A DNA stretch of 64,000 bases from Halicephalobus mephisto (taxonomy: Eukaryota > Nematoda > Chromadorea > Rhabditida > Panagrolaimidae), in contig SWDT01000092.1 of NCBI GenBank assembly GCA_009193035.1, forward strand, positions 248,001 to 312,000, given 5' to 3'. The translations under genes and the position numbers were made by a program. The notes beneath the pieces were generated by a model. It was not told the DNA's origin. It ran no database searches and worked only from the letters and a program-made list of their open reading frames with translations. Within the stretch, counting starts at the first letter, position 1. Each line of letters opens with the position of its first letter. Positions 22,680-34,764 of the stretch are shown piece by piece.

Positions 22680-23770
22680 TCACAACGTAGAAGGTTCGAC
22701 AGTTTTCACAGATCCAATAACGACAGGAACAATGACATCGAAGTGCTCCATGTCCAGTTTGAAGAAGTAGCTGATCGTGATGAGGTCGTTACCTTGGATA
22801 GACGTAGGAGGAAGGCCCTCGGGGATTGTGAATGTCAGGAGTTTTGTCTCTGGTCCTTTGGACTGATTCGCCTTGCACGTGCCCTTAAGTTAACCATCAT
22901 CAATAAAATTTTACGAATTCCTACCACAGACTGAATAGCAATAGTGAGACATCTTTCGTCATAAACGTTGAAATTGTATCGATTCTGAGCTCTGAAGTCT
23001 ATTTGTTGGCAGAGTGACAGTAATGCACATTCATGAGCTTTTTGATGTTTTTTTGATTTGTTCTTTTGTACGGTATTTTCCACGATTATTGATATCTTGA
23101 CGGTCTCCCCAGGAAGAATCCCGAGTTCACTCACGATGACTTCGGCACTAATCCAGCCTTTGGGTCTCCTGCAGCAACACCCGAATATGTTCACCTGGTC
23201 TTTGGCTCTGACTACCTGTCTGAAGTGAGGAGCATCAAGATTCAGAACTGTGTGGATGGTGATTTCTTTTTCCGAGATGAGTTCACTTTCTCCGTCTTCT
23301 GGGATGTCTAGGACGGCAGAACAAGTATATCTGACAGATCCGTGACCATCTTTGTGGATAGACGATACGACATCGAAGGGAATCTGAAACGAGTTTCAGT
23401 CGTTTATTTATTCATAAATCCAACCTTGATCTTAAATTCGAGTTTATGTTTACCCTCGTTGATTTCTTGATCTTCATTGCAATGAAGTGCGAGATCACTG
23501 AAATTACTGGGTTTTTTGAATTACAGAATCGTCAACCTACGTAGTCAAGTCGAGATATTCATCAATGATAAGTTCATGGCTTTCGTATAGAATATCGTTT
23601 ACTTTATTTCTCCAGGAAGTGTGGGTTTGTCCAACTAGTCTGATAGTTAATCTAGCCATTTTTGTTTTTTGCTGGACGTGGATCTCAATTTCCCCAGTAA
23701 TTTCCTCTCCTGCCAAATATGGCTGACCCGTTTCCTTGTTGAGCAGGAGCTCAAAATAGTCAATTTTCAT
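22680..23770 (-). CDS. Alpha-arrestin (arrestin-domain-containing protein)
   Basis: Alpha-arrestins are adaptors that recruit ubiquitin ligases to membrane cargo. Exons: 23541-23770, 23425-23497, 22925-23383, 22680-22883, all in phase, 321 residues. Seen: arrestin N domain (VQQKTKMARLTIRLVG, SWRNKV), the GCCCRRPKGW interdomain segment, IPGE/ILPGE-type turn (GILPGETVKISI), and arrestin C domain ending SYFFKLDMEHFDVIVPVVIG. The protein stops soon after the C domain, and I see no PPxY motif, the usual NEDD4-ligase docking site, so it may be a short arrd-type member with a different partner. The start is the first ATG in frame; no clear acceptor abuts it. Confidence 0.85.
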
Positions 23771-25519
23771 ATCCAAAGTAAATATCAAGAGTCAAAGTGC
23801 CGGATTTCCTTGAGCATCTTCATAATGGAATTAAGTCAAAAATATGTAGCACCTGAAACAAGATGAACGTGAATTTACATTTGACTTTCAAGGCCTTAAA
23901 TACTGGAGCCATGGACGGGAAACAAGAGAAACACGACAGATTGTCCGTTGCCATTGATGGATGACATATGGCCCATCATTGCGTTTTCTGAGATATGACA
24001 AAAGTCTAATAAACAAAAAACAAAAAATAACTAAAATTATTACTTGTATTTTTATCATTAAATTTGGGAAAATTTTTAATTTCAACCGAATTTAAGTTTC
24101 CAACTTTCGGAAAATGCCGAAACTGTCAAATTTTCCGGGATTCAATAGAAATCAAGTAAAACCAGACTCGAAGAAGAACGTAAAAGACAAGTTACATTGG
24201 TTTTCTGACTTAGTTAGTCGAATCCCGAACGCTTGCCAGAAGTCAGAAAACTGGCGTCTTAGTTGAATTGGGCATGACACTCGTTTTGGGAAGAACAAAG
24301 CTCGATGCTTGGTTGCCTATCCGCTTTTGACTGCAAAACTTTTGTTAGGCTGGAAACTGAAAGCAGCCAGTGTAAAACCAGCAAAGTTATCCTTCCAGCT
24401 GGCGGAGATATTTATTGAAGACAAATGCAGGGAGGAGTCAGTGTATTTGTCTCCTTCACTCGGTTGAAAAATTGATAATCGTCATAAATGTGTACATTTT
24501 AAGTTTGACTCCAACTTTAAAACATTGAGTAATTTGATTCAGTTTTCTAGAGATGACGTAAAGCTTGGCCTTTGTTTGTCAATTTTGCGATTAATTTTTA
24601 TTGTTTAACGAGGATGGAAGGGACGGGTTCCTGAGTTGCCCTGTCCACTGTTGGAAGAAAGGAATTCACCTATAGGCATTTATTCCCTTAGGGGTTAATT
24701 CCATCATTGTTCAAATCTAACAATTTCATTTCGAAGAAAGATTAATGAAAAATCAGATAATTATGAAAACTATAAAAATGTCTCGAAATAAAGTTGGACA
24801 ATTCTTTGGAAAATTACGGAATTCTTGATATCAGATAATTTCAAGTTTCCAATGAATATTAGAAAGTTCTGGAAACTCCCATGAGATTTCCAAAAGGTTT
24901 AAATTTTAAAGTATTCCATGAGATTCTGCAAAAATCCCACGGAATTTCGGAATCCAGAAAGTTTTTACCGGATTCTGGAGGATTCCAGAAATTTCCGCAT
25001 GATTTTAAAAACTTCCGAAAAGTTTTATGAGATTCTAGGTTTCAGAATTTTCCCTTGAATTCTGGAGGATTTCAGAAATTTTCACAAGATTATAATGAAT
25101 AAGACAAAGAGGAAGTAACGTCAATTATTATAATTGAAAAGTTGGAATTAATTTAAAAGTATAAATAATTCACTACCAGATCAGAAATCTTTCATTATAA
25201 CTCTGGAAAGGCAAAATTGGGAGAAAACATTTCATAAAGGTCATTTTCGACAAACAGGTCCATAAGACCATTCTTCTCTTAGGTTTTAAGCGCGAATTAA
25301 ACCAGTAATTTCTGTTTGTTTTCAAATTGGAGAGTAGAATTTGCAAAAGATGTACTATTCTTATGAAATCTTACAGAATATAACTTGTAGTGGGAGTGGG
25401 GATATTTGGAGCTGTTTGTCCTTTTGATTGGAAGGGAAAATAAACGGCAGGAAAAACCTGTTATCACTCAATAGGAAATCAATTGAGACAGTTATTCAAG
25501 TCTTATTTTCGGAGAAAAC
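23771..25519. other. divergent intergenic region with degenerate repeat
   Basis: This 1.75 kb spacer separates the arrestin gene (minus) from the PYROXD2 gene (plus). It holds a repeat tract at 24860-25095 (listed separately). Otherwise I see only AT-rich sequence with no supported ORF. Confidence 0.5.
24860..25095. repeat. degenerate GATTCTGGAA/TTCCAGAA repeat tract
   Basis: Imperfect copies of a roughly 20-40 bp unit carry GATTCTGGAGGATTCCAGAA, CCATGAGATT and AAACTTCC in changing order. The inverted GAA/TTC triplets resemble heat-shock-element geometry, but spacing is irregular. Related tracts occur in several introns of this window. Confidence 0.6.
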
Positions 25520-27744
25520 ATGTCATCTTTTAGACTTCCTCGCTGGCCAAAGACCAGATCTTTCAATGAATTGAAGACCAAATACGATGCCGTTATCGTC
25601 GGTGGAGGTCATAACGGTCTCACTGCTGCTGCCTACCTTGCTAGAGAAGGGAAGAAGGTTGCTGTTCTCGAGCGACGTCATGTCCTCGGTGGAGCTGCCG
25701 TCACAGAAGAGATTGTCCCGGGATTCAGGTTCTCAAGGGCTTCCTATTTGCTCAGTCTCTTCAGACCTCAGATTATTGAAGATTTGAAGTTGAAGGACCA
25801 TGGATTGAGTTATCATATCAGAGATCCTTCTTCATTTACTCCGATCCGGAATTCTACTCAGAGTCTCGTTCTGGGAAGAGATATGAAGAAGAATCAGGAG
25901 CAGATTGCACAGTTTTCTAAATTAGATGCAGAGGTGAGTTATTTTCAGTAACTTAATGAGTAAATAGTTCGATTTTAGGCTTATCCTCTCTACGAGAAAA
26001 GACTAGAGGAATTAGTCCGGTCCATCGAGCCGTTGATGGACATGCCACCCCTTCAGCTCAAAGGAGGCGCCATGAAGGACTTGAAGAAACTTCTTCAAAT
26101 CTATCAAAAAGGTAATATTTTTTTAATTTGCGAAATTATTATTTATCTACTTTAGTCAAACCAGTAAAATTGGAAAACATCCGGGACCTCTACGAGCTCC
26201 TGACTGCCCCAATCTCGAAGATCATGGACAGATGGTTCGAGAGTGATATCCTCAAGGCAACTCTGGCCACTGACGGAGTTATTGGATTTGCTGCAAGTCC
26301 ATATGACCTTGGAACTGGTTATGTACTATTCCATCACGTCATGGGTGGGTTGGATGGAATCCCAGGTGTTTGGGGGATCGTCTACGGTGGAATGGGATCT
26401 GTTTCTGGTGCCTTAGCGAGTGCTGCAGATAGTTTTGGAGTAGAACTCTTTGTTGAAACAGTAAGACTTGTTTTTCTTTCAAGAATAATGATGAACTGTA
26501 GGAAGTCAATTCTATCCTCACGGAAAACGGTCATGCCAAGGGGGTTTTGGTCAATGGATCGAAGGAAGTACATGGAGATTTGGTGTTTTCAAATTTGACA
26601 CCTTACGTGACATTCGGCTCATTGTTGAAAGATTATCCTCTTGATCCTGTTCTCAAGAAGGACCTTACTTCATTAAATTACACATCACCAGTGTGTAAGA
26701 TCAACGGCAAGTTCTTTGGATTAATTTTTGCCTTTTGATAAAGTTACAATTCCGTAGAAACTTATATATCTCGGGATTTTGTGGAAAGTTCCAAAATCTT
26801 GTAATTTTCGAAATCTTCCAAAGTTGATTTGAAGTTTCTGAAACCTTTCAGAATCTAATGAAAATCCTTGGAACTCTCTAGGATCTAAAATAAATTTTTA
26901 AATCATTCGAAATTGAGGATTTTTGAAATTTCTAAAGTCTTGAAATTCATATCAAAATAATCTCCTAAAAACATTTATTTTTAATTTTATAAATTTTATA
27001 ATTTTAGTCGCTTTGAGTGAGTTGCCGAATTTCTCTGCTTTACCCAATTCTGGAACAAACGCCGCGATGCCTCATCATCAGACGACGATTCATCTTAACT
27101 GTGAAGACATGGATGTTTTGGATTCTGCCTTCCGTGATTACCAACGCGGATCGTGGTCTAAAAGGTGGAATTATAAATTTCAATTATGCTTATATGGAAT
27201 TGTTTTTAGATCGGTGATTGAGCTGACACTTCCCTCAAGTATTGACAGGTCCATTGTTGACAAAGAAGGAACTCATGTGGGTCTTATTTTCTCTCAATAC
27301 GTTCCATATCAGTTAGCTAATGGACAAAAATGGAGTGAAGATGTCAAAAATCAGTACGCAAAGCACGGTAATCTATTTTCATTTGTTAGTTATATGTAGA
27401 TAACTTTAGTTTTCTCTCAAATCGACGAATATGCTCCGAATTTCTCAAAATCTGTAGTCGGTTTTGAAGTCTTACCACCACCGGAGTTGGAAAGAATCTT
27501 CAATATCACTGGAGGAGTGGGTTTTTTAAAAATTACTGACAGATCATTTGTTATACTTTAGAACATCTTCCATGGGTCAATGTCTCTGGATCAGTTGTAT
27601 TTCCTCAGACCGACACCTCAATTGGCCAATTATGAGACGACAATCAAAGGACTGTATCTCTGTGGGAGCGGGACTCATCCCGGAGGAGGTGTCACTGGAG
27701 GTCCTGGAAGACTGGCAGCTTTGACCGCTTTGAAGAAGATTTAA
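25520..27744 (+). CDS. PYROXD2: PYROXD2-like FAD-dependent oxidoreductase
   Basis: PYROXD2 proteins resemble phytoene desaturases; the animal protein is mitochondrial with unknown substrate. Exons: 25520-25933, 25979-26111, 26156-26460, 26502-26706, 27008-27164, 27210-27367, 27410-27516, 27562-27744; all phases agree, 553 residues (human 581). Seen: basic N-terminus that may be a mitochondrial presequence; FAD-binding motif [25 protein letters not shown] at about 30-52; LGGAAVTEE; a conserved [13 protein letters not shown] block; and the C-terminal FAD-binding [16 protein letters not shown]. Intron 4 (26707-27007) has a GC donor (GCAAGT) with a normal AG acceptor; using it gives the family-conserved [12 protein letters not shown] junction. 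Nothing suggests inactivation. Confidence 0.94.
26757..26960. repeat. degenerate GAA/TTC repeat inside a PYROXD2 intron
   Basis: Copies such as GGAAAGTTCCAAAATCTTG and TTTCAGAATCTAATGAAAATCC recur through the intron, matching the tract at 24860-25095. Confidence 0.5.
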
Positions 27745-28012
27745 AAACAATAATTTTACTATTGTTAGTGTTGTATGAACTTCCGTAAATTAAGAGTAAA
27801 GAATTTTATCAAAATGATGAAAAATAATCTGTGAGAGCCTCATTAAGTCTCTCATTGATATCATCATTTTTGCCTAATTATTTGCTGATAAATCCATAAA
27901 TAAGAAAAATCTTCAATAAACACAAATCAGAATGATTCTCTTTGCTGGTTATTGATAAAGAAGCTTAGCAAAATTGACTAGAAGTGGAGAATTTTGAGTT
28001 TTTGATTGAAAA
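27745..28012. other. spacer between PYROXD2 and the tandem aminopeptidase gene
   Basis: A 268 bp AT-rich spacer on the same strand. AATAAA-like signals occur near 27798 and 27915. No acceptor directly abuts the downstream ATG, so there is no positive evidence of an operon. Confidence 0.4.
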
Positions 28013-31000
28013 ATGGGGCTGAATACAGTCGGACTTTTGCTTTTATTTCTTCCTTTGGTTATTGGAGCCTTTCCCAAGCCTGGTAAAGCAGTGTTGATTT
28101 TTATAAAATTAAAAGTTATTTTTAGTCCATAAGAAGTCTCCAAGTCTTTCGACCGAGAGAGTCGAGCCAAACATCTATGTAGATATCGGAAATAAAACCA
28201 GACTTCCACATAACCTCGTTGTGAATCAGTATGACATTCAGATTCAACCGTACTTCGACGCTCCTGGGGTTACAATTGATTCATGTAAGTGATGTCTTCT
28301 TATGGATTAAATTTCAAATTGAAATGACTAGAATTCAGAGAAAGTTTCTAGAATCTTTCGAAACTTATAAGCCAGTTCCGGAATCTTCCAGAATCTTATC
28401 TGAGTATTTGGAATATCCCAGAATTCAATAGAAACTTGAAGTCATAAAACTCATGATTCTGCAAATTTCTAGAAAATTCTAAAAATTCATGTCAGATAAT
28501 TTTTTAAAATATTAATTATTAAGGTTTTAAATCTTACGAGTTTAGCAAAAGAGCAAACCTTTGATGGGATCATGAGAGTGAAGTTCCAAATGCTTGAAGA
28601 TGCTGAATATGTGGAGTTGGATATCTACAATTTGACGTTTTATTCCGTGTTCCTCTACAAAGGCTCCACGAGAGAACAGCTAATCTCAACAAATATCGAC
28701 TCTTCTGCGAACAGAATTACTATCCTTCCTGTGTTCTTCTTCCTGTCAAATCAAACCTACACAATTGAATTGACTTACTCTGGAAAAATCATGGATTACG
28801 TCAACGGAGGTCTCTTCCAATCCATCTACACTGCTCCGGACGGAACACAAAGCTCAGTTTATGCCACCCATTTCGAGACTTTCCCCGATCAGTACAGCTA
28901 CTATGACCCGATCATTGGCTCTGCAAGAGTGTTCCCTTCCTTCGATGATCCCCACTTCAAAGCAGTTTTTAACTTGACGTTGATTTACCCGAGTAGCTTG
29001 ATTGCCATTGCGAATACACTGGATATCTCTACCGTATCATTGGGGAACGGATGGAGTAAGACAAATTTTGAGTTGACCGAGAAACAGTCTTCTTATTTGC
29101 TGGCTTTTGCTATTGGGGATTTGGTTTTCAAGAATGGAACTGCCAATAATGGGTTTATCGTGAAAGCTTGGGGTTGGCGAGGAACAGAAAACTTTTTGGA
29201 TTTCGCTGTTGATCAGACAACGATATGTGTTAACGCAATGACAACATTCACTGGAATCCAGCTTCCACTCAAGAAATTGGATGTATTAGCTGTGCCTCAC
29301 TTTGCAGCAGGAGGAATGGAAAATTGGGGTAAGTGTGATTCTGTACAAGGGGTCATGATGTAGTCGGCATTTCCATAAGATTCCTTTCATGAAATATTTC
29401 TTTGAAAAAATTCATTTTCCATTATGTACATTCTCAAAAATAGTAGGAAATAAGTAGAATAAGTTCACAAATCTTCTTAAGATATACAGGGTCCTATAAT
29501 TTGCACAACTTTTGATGATATTTTTACCCTCTTATAATAGCGAATCACTGTCAGAATGATTATTAAACTTTTGCGGTAGAAATTAATTCTCTATTTTATA
29601 ATACTTGATAATCCTTATTTATAATTATAAATTTTAGGTTTAATCATCAATGCTGCTCAGTATGTTTTCTATGATCCAAAACAGAACACTATTTCCATCA
29701 AGTACACTACAGCCGATGTCAATTGTCATGAAATCGCCCATCAATGGTTTGGGGATCTCGTCACGAATGATTGGTGGTCGGAAATCATGCTACATGAAAG
29801 CTTCGCTGCCTACTTTGAGGACTACTTGATAGTTAATGGATGGCCAAATCAAGCTGCTTTCTGGGATTCCTACTATATTGCCACATCGATTGAAAGTGGA
29901 TTTTATTCCGATACCATCAACAGTAAGCCGATTATCGTGGACAGAGGCATGTTCGACGGAGTGGTCTACTCCAAAGGTTCAGCTTTACTGAGAATGCTTT
30001 CATCTGTCATTACTCCTTCCATCTACCAGGAAGGACTTCAGAATTATCTGAATAAGTACAAGTTATCCACGGCTAATCATGAGATGTTGTTCGCTGCAAT
30101 AACAGAGACAGTCAGTAAATACCCCGTAATCGTCGACTGGTGCGGACGTCCACTCAACGTGACAACTTTCCTGGACCCGTGGTTCGAACAACCCCATTTC
30201 CCTGTCTTGACTGTTTCATATGATAGTCCGACGAATTCTTATTACGTCAAGCAACAACCGTTTGTTTATTTTTACAACTATAGTTGGGCTGTTCCCTTCT
30301 ATGCCAAACAAATCGGAGGATCTGCATTGAAATTATACTGGTCCGGTCCGTCCTGTGATGGAAGCCAAGCATCGCCTTCTGTCGTCCAGATCCCTTCGAA
30401 TTCTGATGGACCTTTGTTGGTCAACTTGGATACCAATACGTTCGCCCGAGTACAGTACGATGACTACACCTTCCAGCAGATTCTGAATGCCCTCGACGTT
30501 GAAGCCAACTCATTCACTGATAATATCCTCATTAGATTGATGTTGGACGAAATAGCCATCGTTGCGAGGAACAGGAAAATCGGACAACCATCGAGTTATC
30601 TCAGGACGTTGAAGATCTTAGCTGCAGCTCTGAAGAATAATGGGACGAATTCCGGAGGTGTCTTCGTTGCTGTCCAAAGTTACATTGATGATCTGGTCAG
30701 TCTCAGTTTGGACTCGTATGAGAGAGATCTCTTCAACCTTTACCTCAATAATATTTTGACTCCTCTTTATATGAGAACTGGCTGGAAACAGAATGGCACA
30801 GAAGACTGGAATCTGAGTACCTTGCAAGAAGTAATGCTTCCTTATGCGGTGAGATTCAATCTCGGGGATTCTAGGTCTCAAGCAATGGTTCAATTCAATA
30901 ACCTCGTTTCGAAATGCAACGAAACCAGCGATTTCATCGGTTGCAACAACATCTTAATCTCCATCCGTTCAGCGGTCTACTGTGGAGCTGCACTCAGTGG

Positions 31001-34000
31001 AGATTCCAACATATTCAATATGCTGTTCCAATTCCTCAAATCCGCCAAGAATTATTACTCTTTCCGAAGTTCTGAAGTCTTTGCCTTGACTTCTGGAATG
31101 GCTTGTACTCAAGACCCTGGATCCATCAATAAGTTCCTGAATTACGCCTTCTTGACTGATTTTATGTCTCCTAATGATCTTCTTCAACTGCAAATCAATC
31201 CTTTGGCTTCTGACATTTTGTATAACTACATTCTGAACAACTATGTTTCAGTTTCTTATAGATCCGATGGATTATATTATGCTCTTCAAGCCATGACCAG
31301 TAACTGGATCACTGATAACAGAATCAATCAACTGAATGCACTAAGAAAAGCCTTAGACCATCAATTGACCCCAAATGACAGGAAAGTCTTTGCTCAGACC
31401 ATCTTAATGGTTGAAAGCAGATCACCAATAGCCAAAAGTGATCGAGCAGAAGTTGTTCGTCATCTTTACGATCAATATGTCCCTATTGGAGAGATACCTT
31501 GGACACAAAGATTGCCTCAGGGAGTTGTAGTTGCTCAGAATTACCAACTATCTGTGTTACCCTATATCCCAAATAAGAGCTTTGTCTACTTATCCGAGAA
31601 GAATTTTACCTACGATGCGAATATCACTGTAGGTTTATTTCTTAACTGATCGAGATTTCAAGATCTTACTTTCAGATAACACTGAAAACCCTTGTTAATC
31701 TCCAAAGTATCAGCTTGAATTCTCATAGACAAGTGATTTCTTCTATTTCCGCTTCGATTATGGGTTCTTCTCAAGTAATCCCAATATCTTCTGTCAGTAG
31801 AGACTTCAACAACGCCATCATCACTTTGATGTTTGGGTTGACTATTCCTGCCGGGTCTGTAGTGCAACTGATATTTAATTACTCTGGATTCATCTTCGAT
31901 CGTACTCCAAATGAAGGAATGATCTCCAACTATGAGTACCTCAAAGCTGACGGACGTAAACATTGGATCTTCGCGACGGACTTTGAAGGAGGACCAAGTA
32001 CTCGATCCCTTGCTGTTTGCTTAGATGAGCCTTCCTACAAAGCTGTCTGGCAGGTAACCATCATTTATCCCGGGGAATTTACGGCTTTATCCAATACTCT
32101 CGAACAAAGTTTCACTAATCTCAGGAACGGACTTGTTCAAACTGTCTTCAAACCAACGAATCTAATGTCTTCCTATCTTCTTGCTCTGACGATTGGACAC
32201 TACTCTTGTGTACAAGGTGTTTCTACAGTCGACAGAGCTCTAGTGAGGATTTGGACTTGGACAGGAATGGAACAATATGGACAGAAGGCTCTCGAATTCG
32301 CTATAGCTACTGTCGATTACTTGTCCTCAACATTGAACCAACCGATGCCCTTGGAGAAGTTCGACGTTCTCGCCTTGCCTCAGTATTCTGGAAGTGCTTA
32401 TGGTGCAATGGAGAACTGGGGATTAGTCATTGCTGGATACAGAGAGGTTCTCTTCCATCCTGATTACTGCTTTACTGAGGAATTAGTGGACATTCAAAAT
32501 ACTGTAAGCCACGAACTCACTCATCACTGGTTCGGTGATCTGGTTACATTGAATTGGTGGACCAATCTCTTCTTGAACGAAGGATTTGCCACTTACTGGC
32601 CTCCGAGAGTAATGAACGCGACTTTGCCGGCTCAAAGTGCTGTTGCAAATCTCTACGTCTTCGACATCCACGAGAGAGCTCTTCAACTTGATGATTATGC
32701 TGCCACTGCTAATCCCGTTACACCAGATAACACTCTAATTGGAACAAATGGCTACAGAATCTTCAGTCAGTCTGTCTACAGAAAAGCAGCTTCAATAATA
32801 ACTACTTTGAAGAACGTTTTCGGTGACGACAGCATCTTCAACCAAGCACTTCATAATTACGTTCAATCTCATGCCTTGGGCAACGCTGATGATTTGTCGT
32901 TGTGGAAGTCCATGGATGCGGTTCGTTATGAGATTTTCGGGTTTAAAATACTCTTTTATCATTCCAGATAGCCCGGACCTATAAAATTAAGGGATGGACA
33001 GGGTCCACTCTGAGTGCGACCACGATGATGCTACCGTACACTCGACAGTTCTCGGCTCCTCAGATTCATGTCCTAGCTGCACCTAATGGGTATTCTCTCG
33101 GTCAATCTTCATTGGTAGCTTCATCTCAACTTCCCAACTCCAGCTACAATTACCAATGGGTCGTTCCCTTCAGGACCCTTACTCCAGGATCAAACTCATC
33201 TAAAGTAAACTGGCTGTCAATGCCCTCTGGAAGTCTTCCCACTTCGAATGGAGCATTGATTCTGAATCCAGAAGGTCAAACTCACACCAGAGTGCTTTAC
33301 GACGATGCTGTTTGGGCTCCAATCTACACCACATTGAAACAGAATCCCGGCTCCATTGATGAGGTAACGAGGGCTCAGCTTTTGACTGATGCCTGGGCTT
33401 TTGTGAAGTGAGTGAAATTCCTAAACGGAATTTTTTCTAGTGTTGATTTCAGAACAAAGAAGATCTCCTGGGAGAGATTCTTGAATCACACAACATATTT
33501 GTCCAACGAATATGGATTTATTCCATGGCAATTTGCTCTAAGAGGCGACGGCTTCATCAGCACTTTCTTGTACAACTTTAGATTCCATAAAATCTACAGT
33601 AATTTGAAGGTTTATCTCAAAGGAATCACTGGAAATCTCAAGATGGGCAACTTTGTCAGCGGAAGTGATTGGAGTCAGAAGTAGGTTATTATTTCTGAGA
33701 GGAAGAAGCTTAATCCGATTTACAGTATGCTGAATAGTTCTCTTTTGGAATTCCGTTGTTTCATCGGAGATACTTCTTGTCTTGGTTCTTCTTTGAGTTT
33801 CTTTAACAAGTTCATCACTCAGTGTCAATATGCTGCTGATGGAACCGGAAAATGCAATCCGTAAGTTTCCGAGGAGGATGAAATAATTAATGACTTCCTT
33901 AGGACATCACCGGAATTCCGTTCAACTCAATTCTGCTATGGACTCAAACAAAATCAAGGGGGCTTTTCCGTTTTGAGGAATTTAGCGGATTGGTGGAGAA

Positions 34001-34717
34001 ACAACCCGGCTTCAAACAGCTACTTCCCCCAAGACTCTCAATCGATCCTCAGAGGATTGAGCTGCTCTGGTGATACTGCATCCATCAATAAGTAAGTGTT
34101 TTTGATTTGACTAGAATTCCGTAGAAATCTCTAAGATCCTCCAGAACCTCGAGGAAAGTTTCAGAGCATTTTAAAATTTACTTGACATTTTCAAACTACT
34201 ACTTGAATTTAAAGCTGAAAATTTCGTGACTTTCTAAATTATTGCAAAAATTAGTCCCGAAGTAACTCCATAGCAACATTCATATCTAGTTTTTACAACC
34301 ATGTGATTTTTATAAATTATTTTTAGTTTGATAACTGCAACGTTGAATAATCAACTATCGTCGTATTTCTTGTATAACCTCGGTGATAATGATATTCATG
34401 GAACAGCTCTCTACAACTACCTATCTGCGAATATCACTTTCGTTGTTGATTCTGATCTTTTCCCCCAATACATAGACGCCATGACTACTAGTTGGAGTAC
34501 AGATGATCAACTGAACGCGGTTTGTCCTTTGTCCTTTCATCATATAAAACGACCAGACTTTTAGATCAAAAGTATCACGTGGCCGTCTTCAATGAACGAT
34601 TACAAAAAACAAGTTGTTGACAGTGCTATCCAGAAAATCAACAATCTGAGATCCTGGCTCTCGACTGATGGGGTGACGGTCCAAAATTGGATCAACAATT
34701 ATGTTTCATCTCCTTAA
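28013..34717 (+). CDS. Secreted tandem M1 aminopeptidase (two complete gluzincin domains)
   Basis: M1 peptidases remove N-terminal residues from peptides using zinc. Exons: 28013-28082, 28126-28284, 28546-29328, 29638-31628, 31676-32920, 32968-33407, 33441-33680, 33726-33860, 33903-34091, 34327-34519, 34565-34717; every phase agrees, 1,865 residues. Seen: signal peptide (hydrophobic run VGLLLLFLPLVIGA after the start); domain 1 with GGMENWG, HEIAHQWFGDLV, the downstream zinc glutamate in HESFAAYFED, and the transition-state tyrosine in VVYSKGS; an ERAP1-like C-terminal helical region; then a second domain with GAMENWG, HELTHHWFGDLV, NEGFATYW and SVYRKAAS. Both HExxH-x18-E sites are intact. 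The link between domains (exon 4 to 5) is a 47 bp intron in phase 0, and the second domain starts directly with its own N-terminal beta-sheet domain without a new signal peptide. No C-terminal membrane or GPI segment was seen. It could be a gut digestive or secreted enzyme. Confidence 0.92.
28310..28500. repeat. degenerate GAA/TTC repeat inside aminopeptidase intron 2
   Basis: TTCTAGAATCTTTCGAAAC, TTCCGGAATCTTCCAGAATC and CCCAGAATTC follow each other within about 120 bp. They match the repeat style at 24860-25095 and 52740-53215. Confidence 0.5.
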
Positions 34718-34764
34718 AAATTCAAAAATACTTTGTTTAATTTTATGAGATTTTTAAATTAAAA

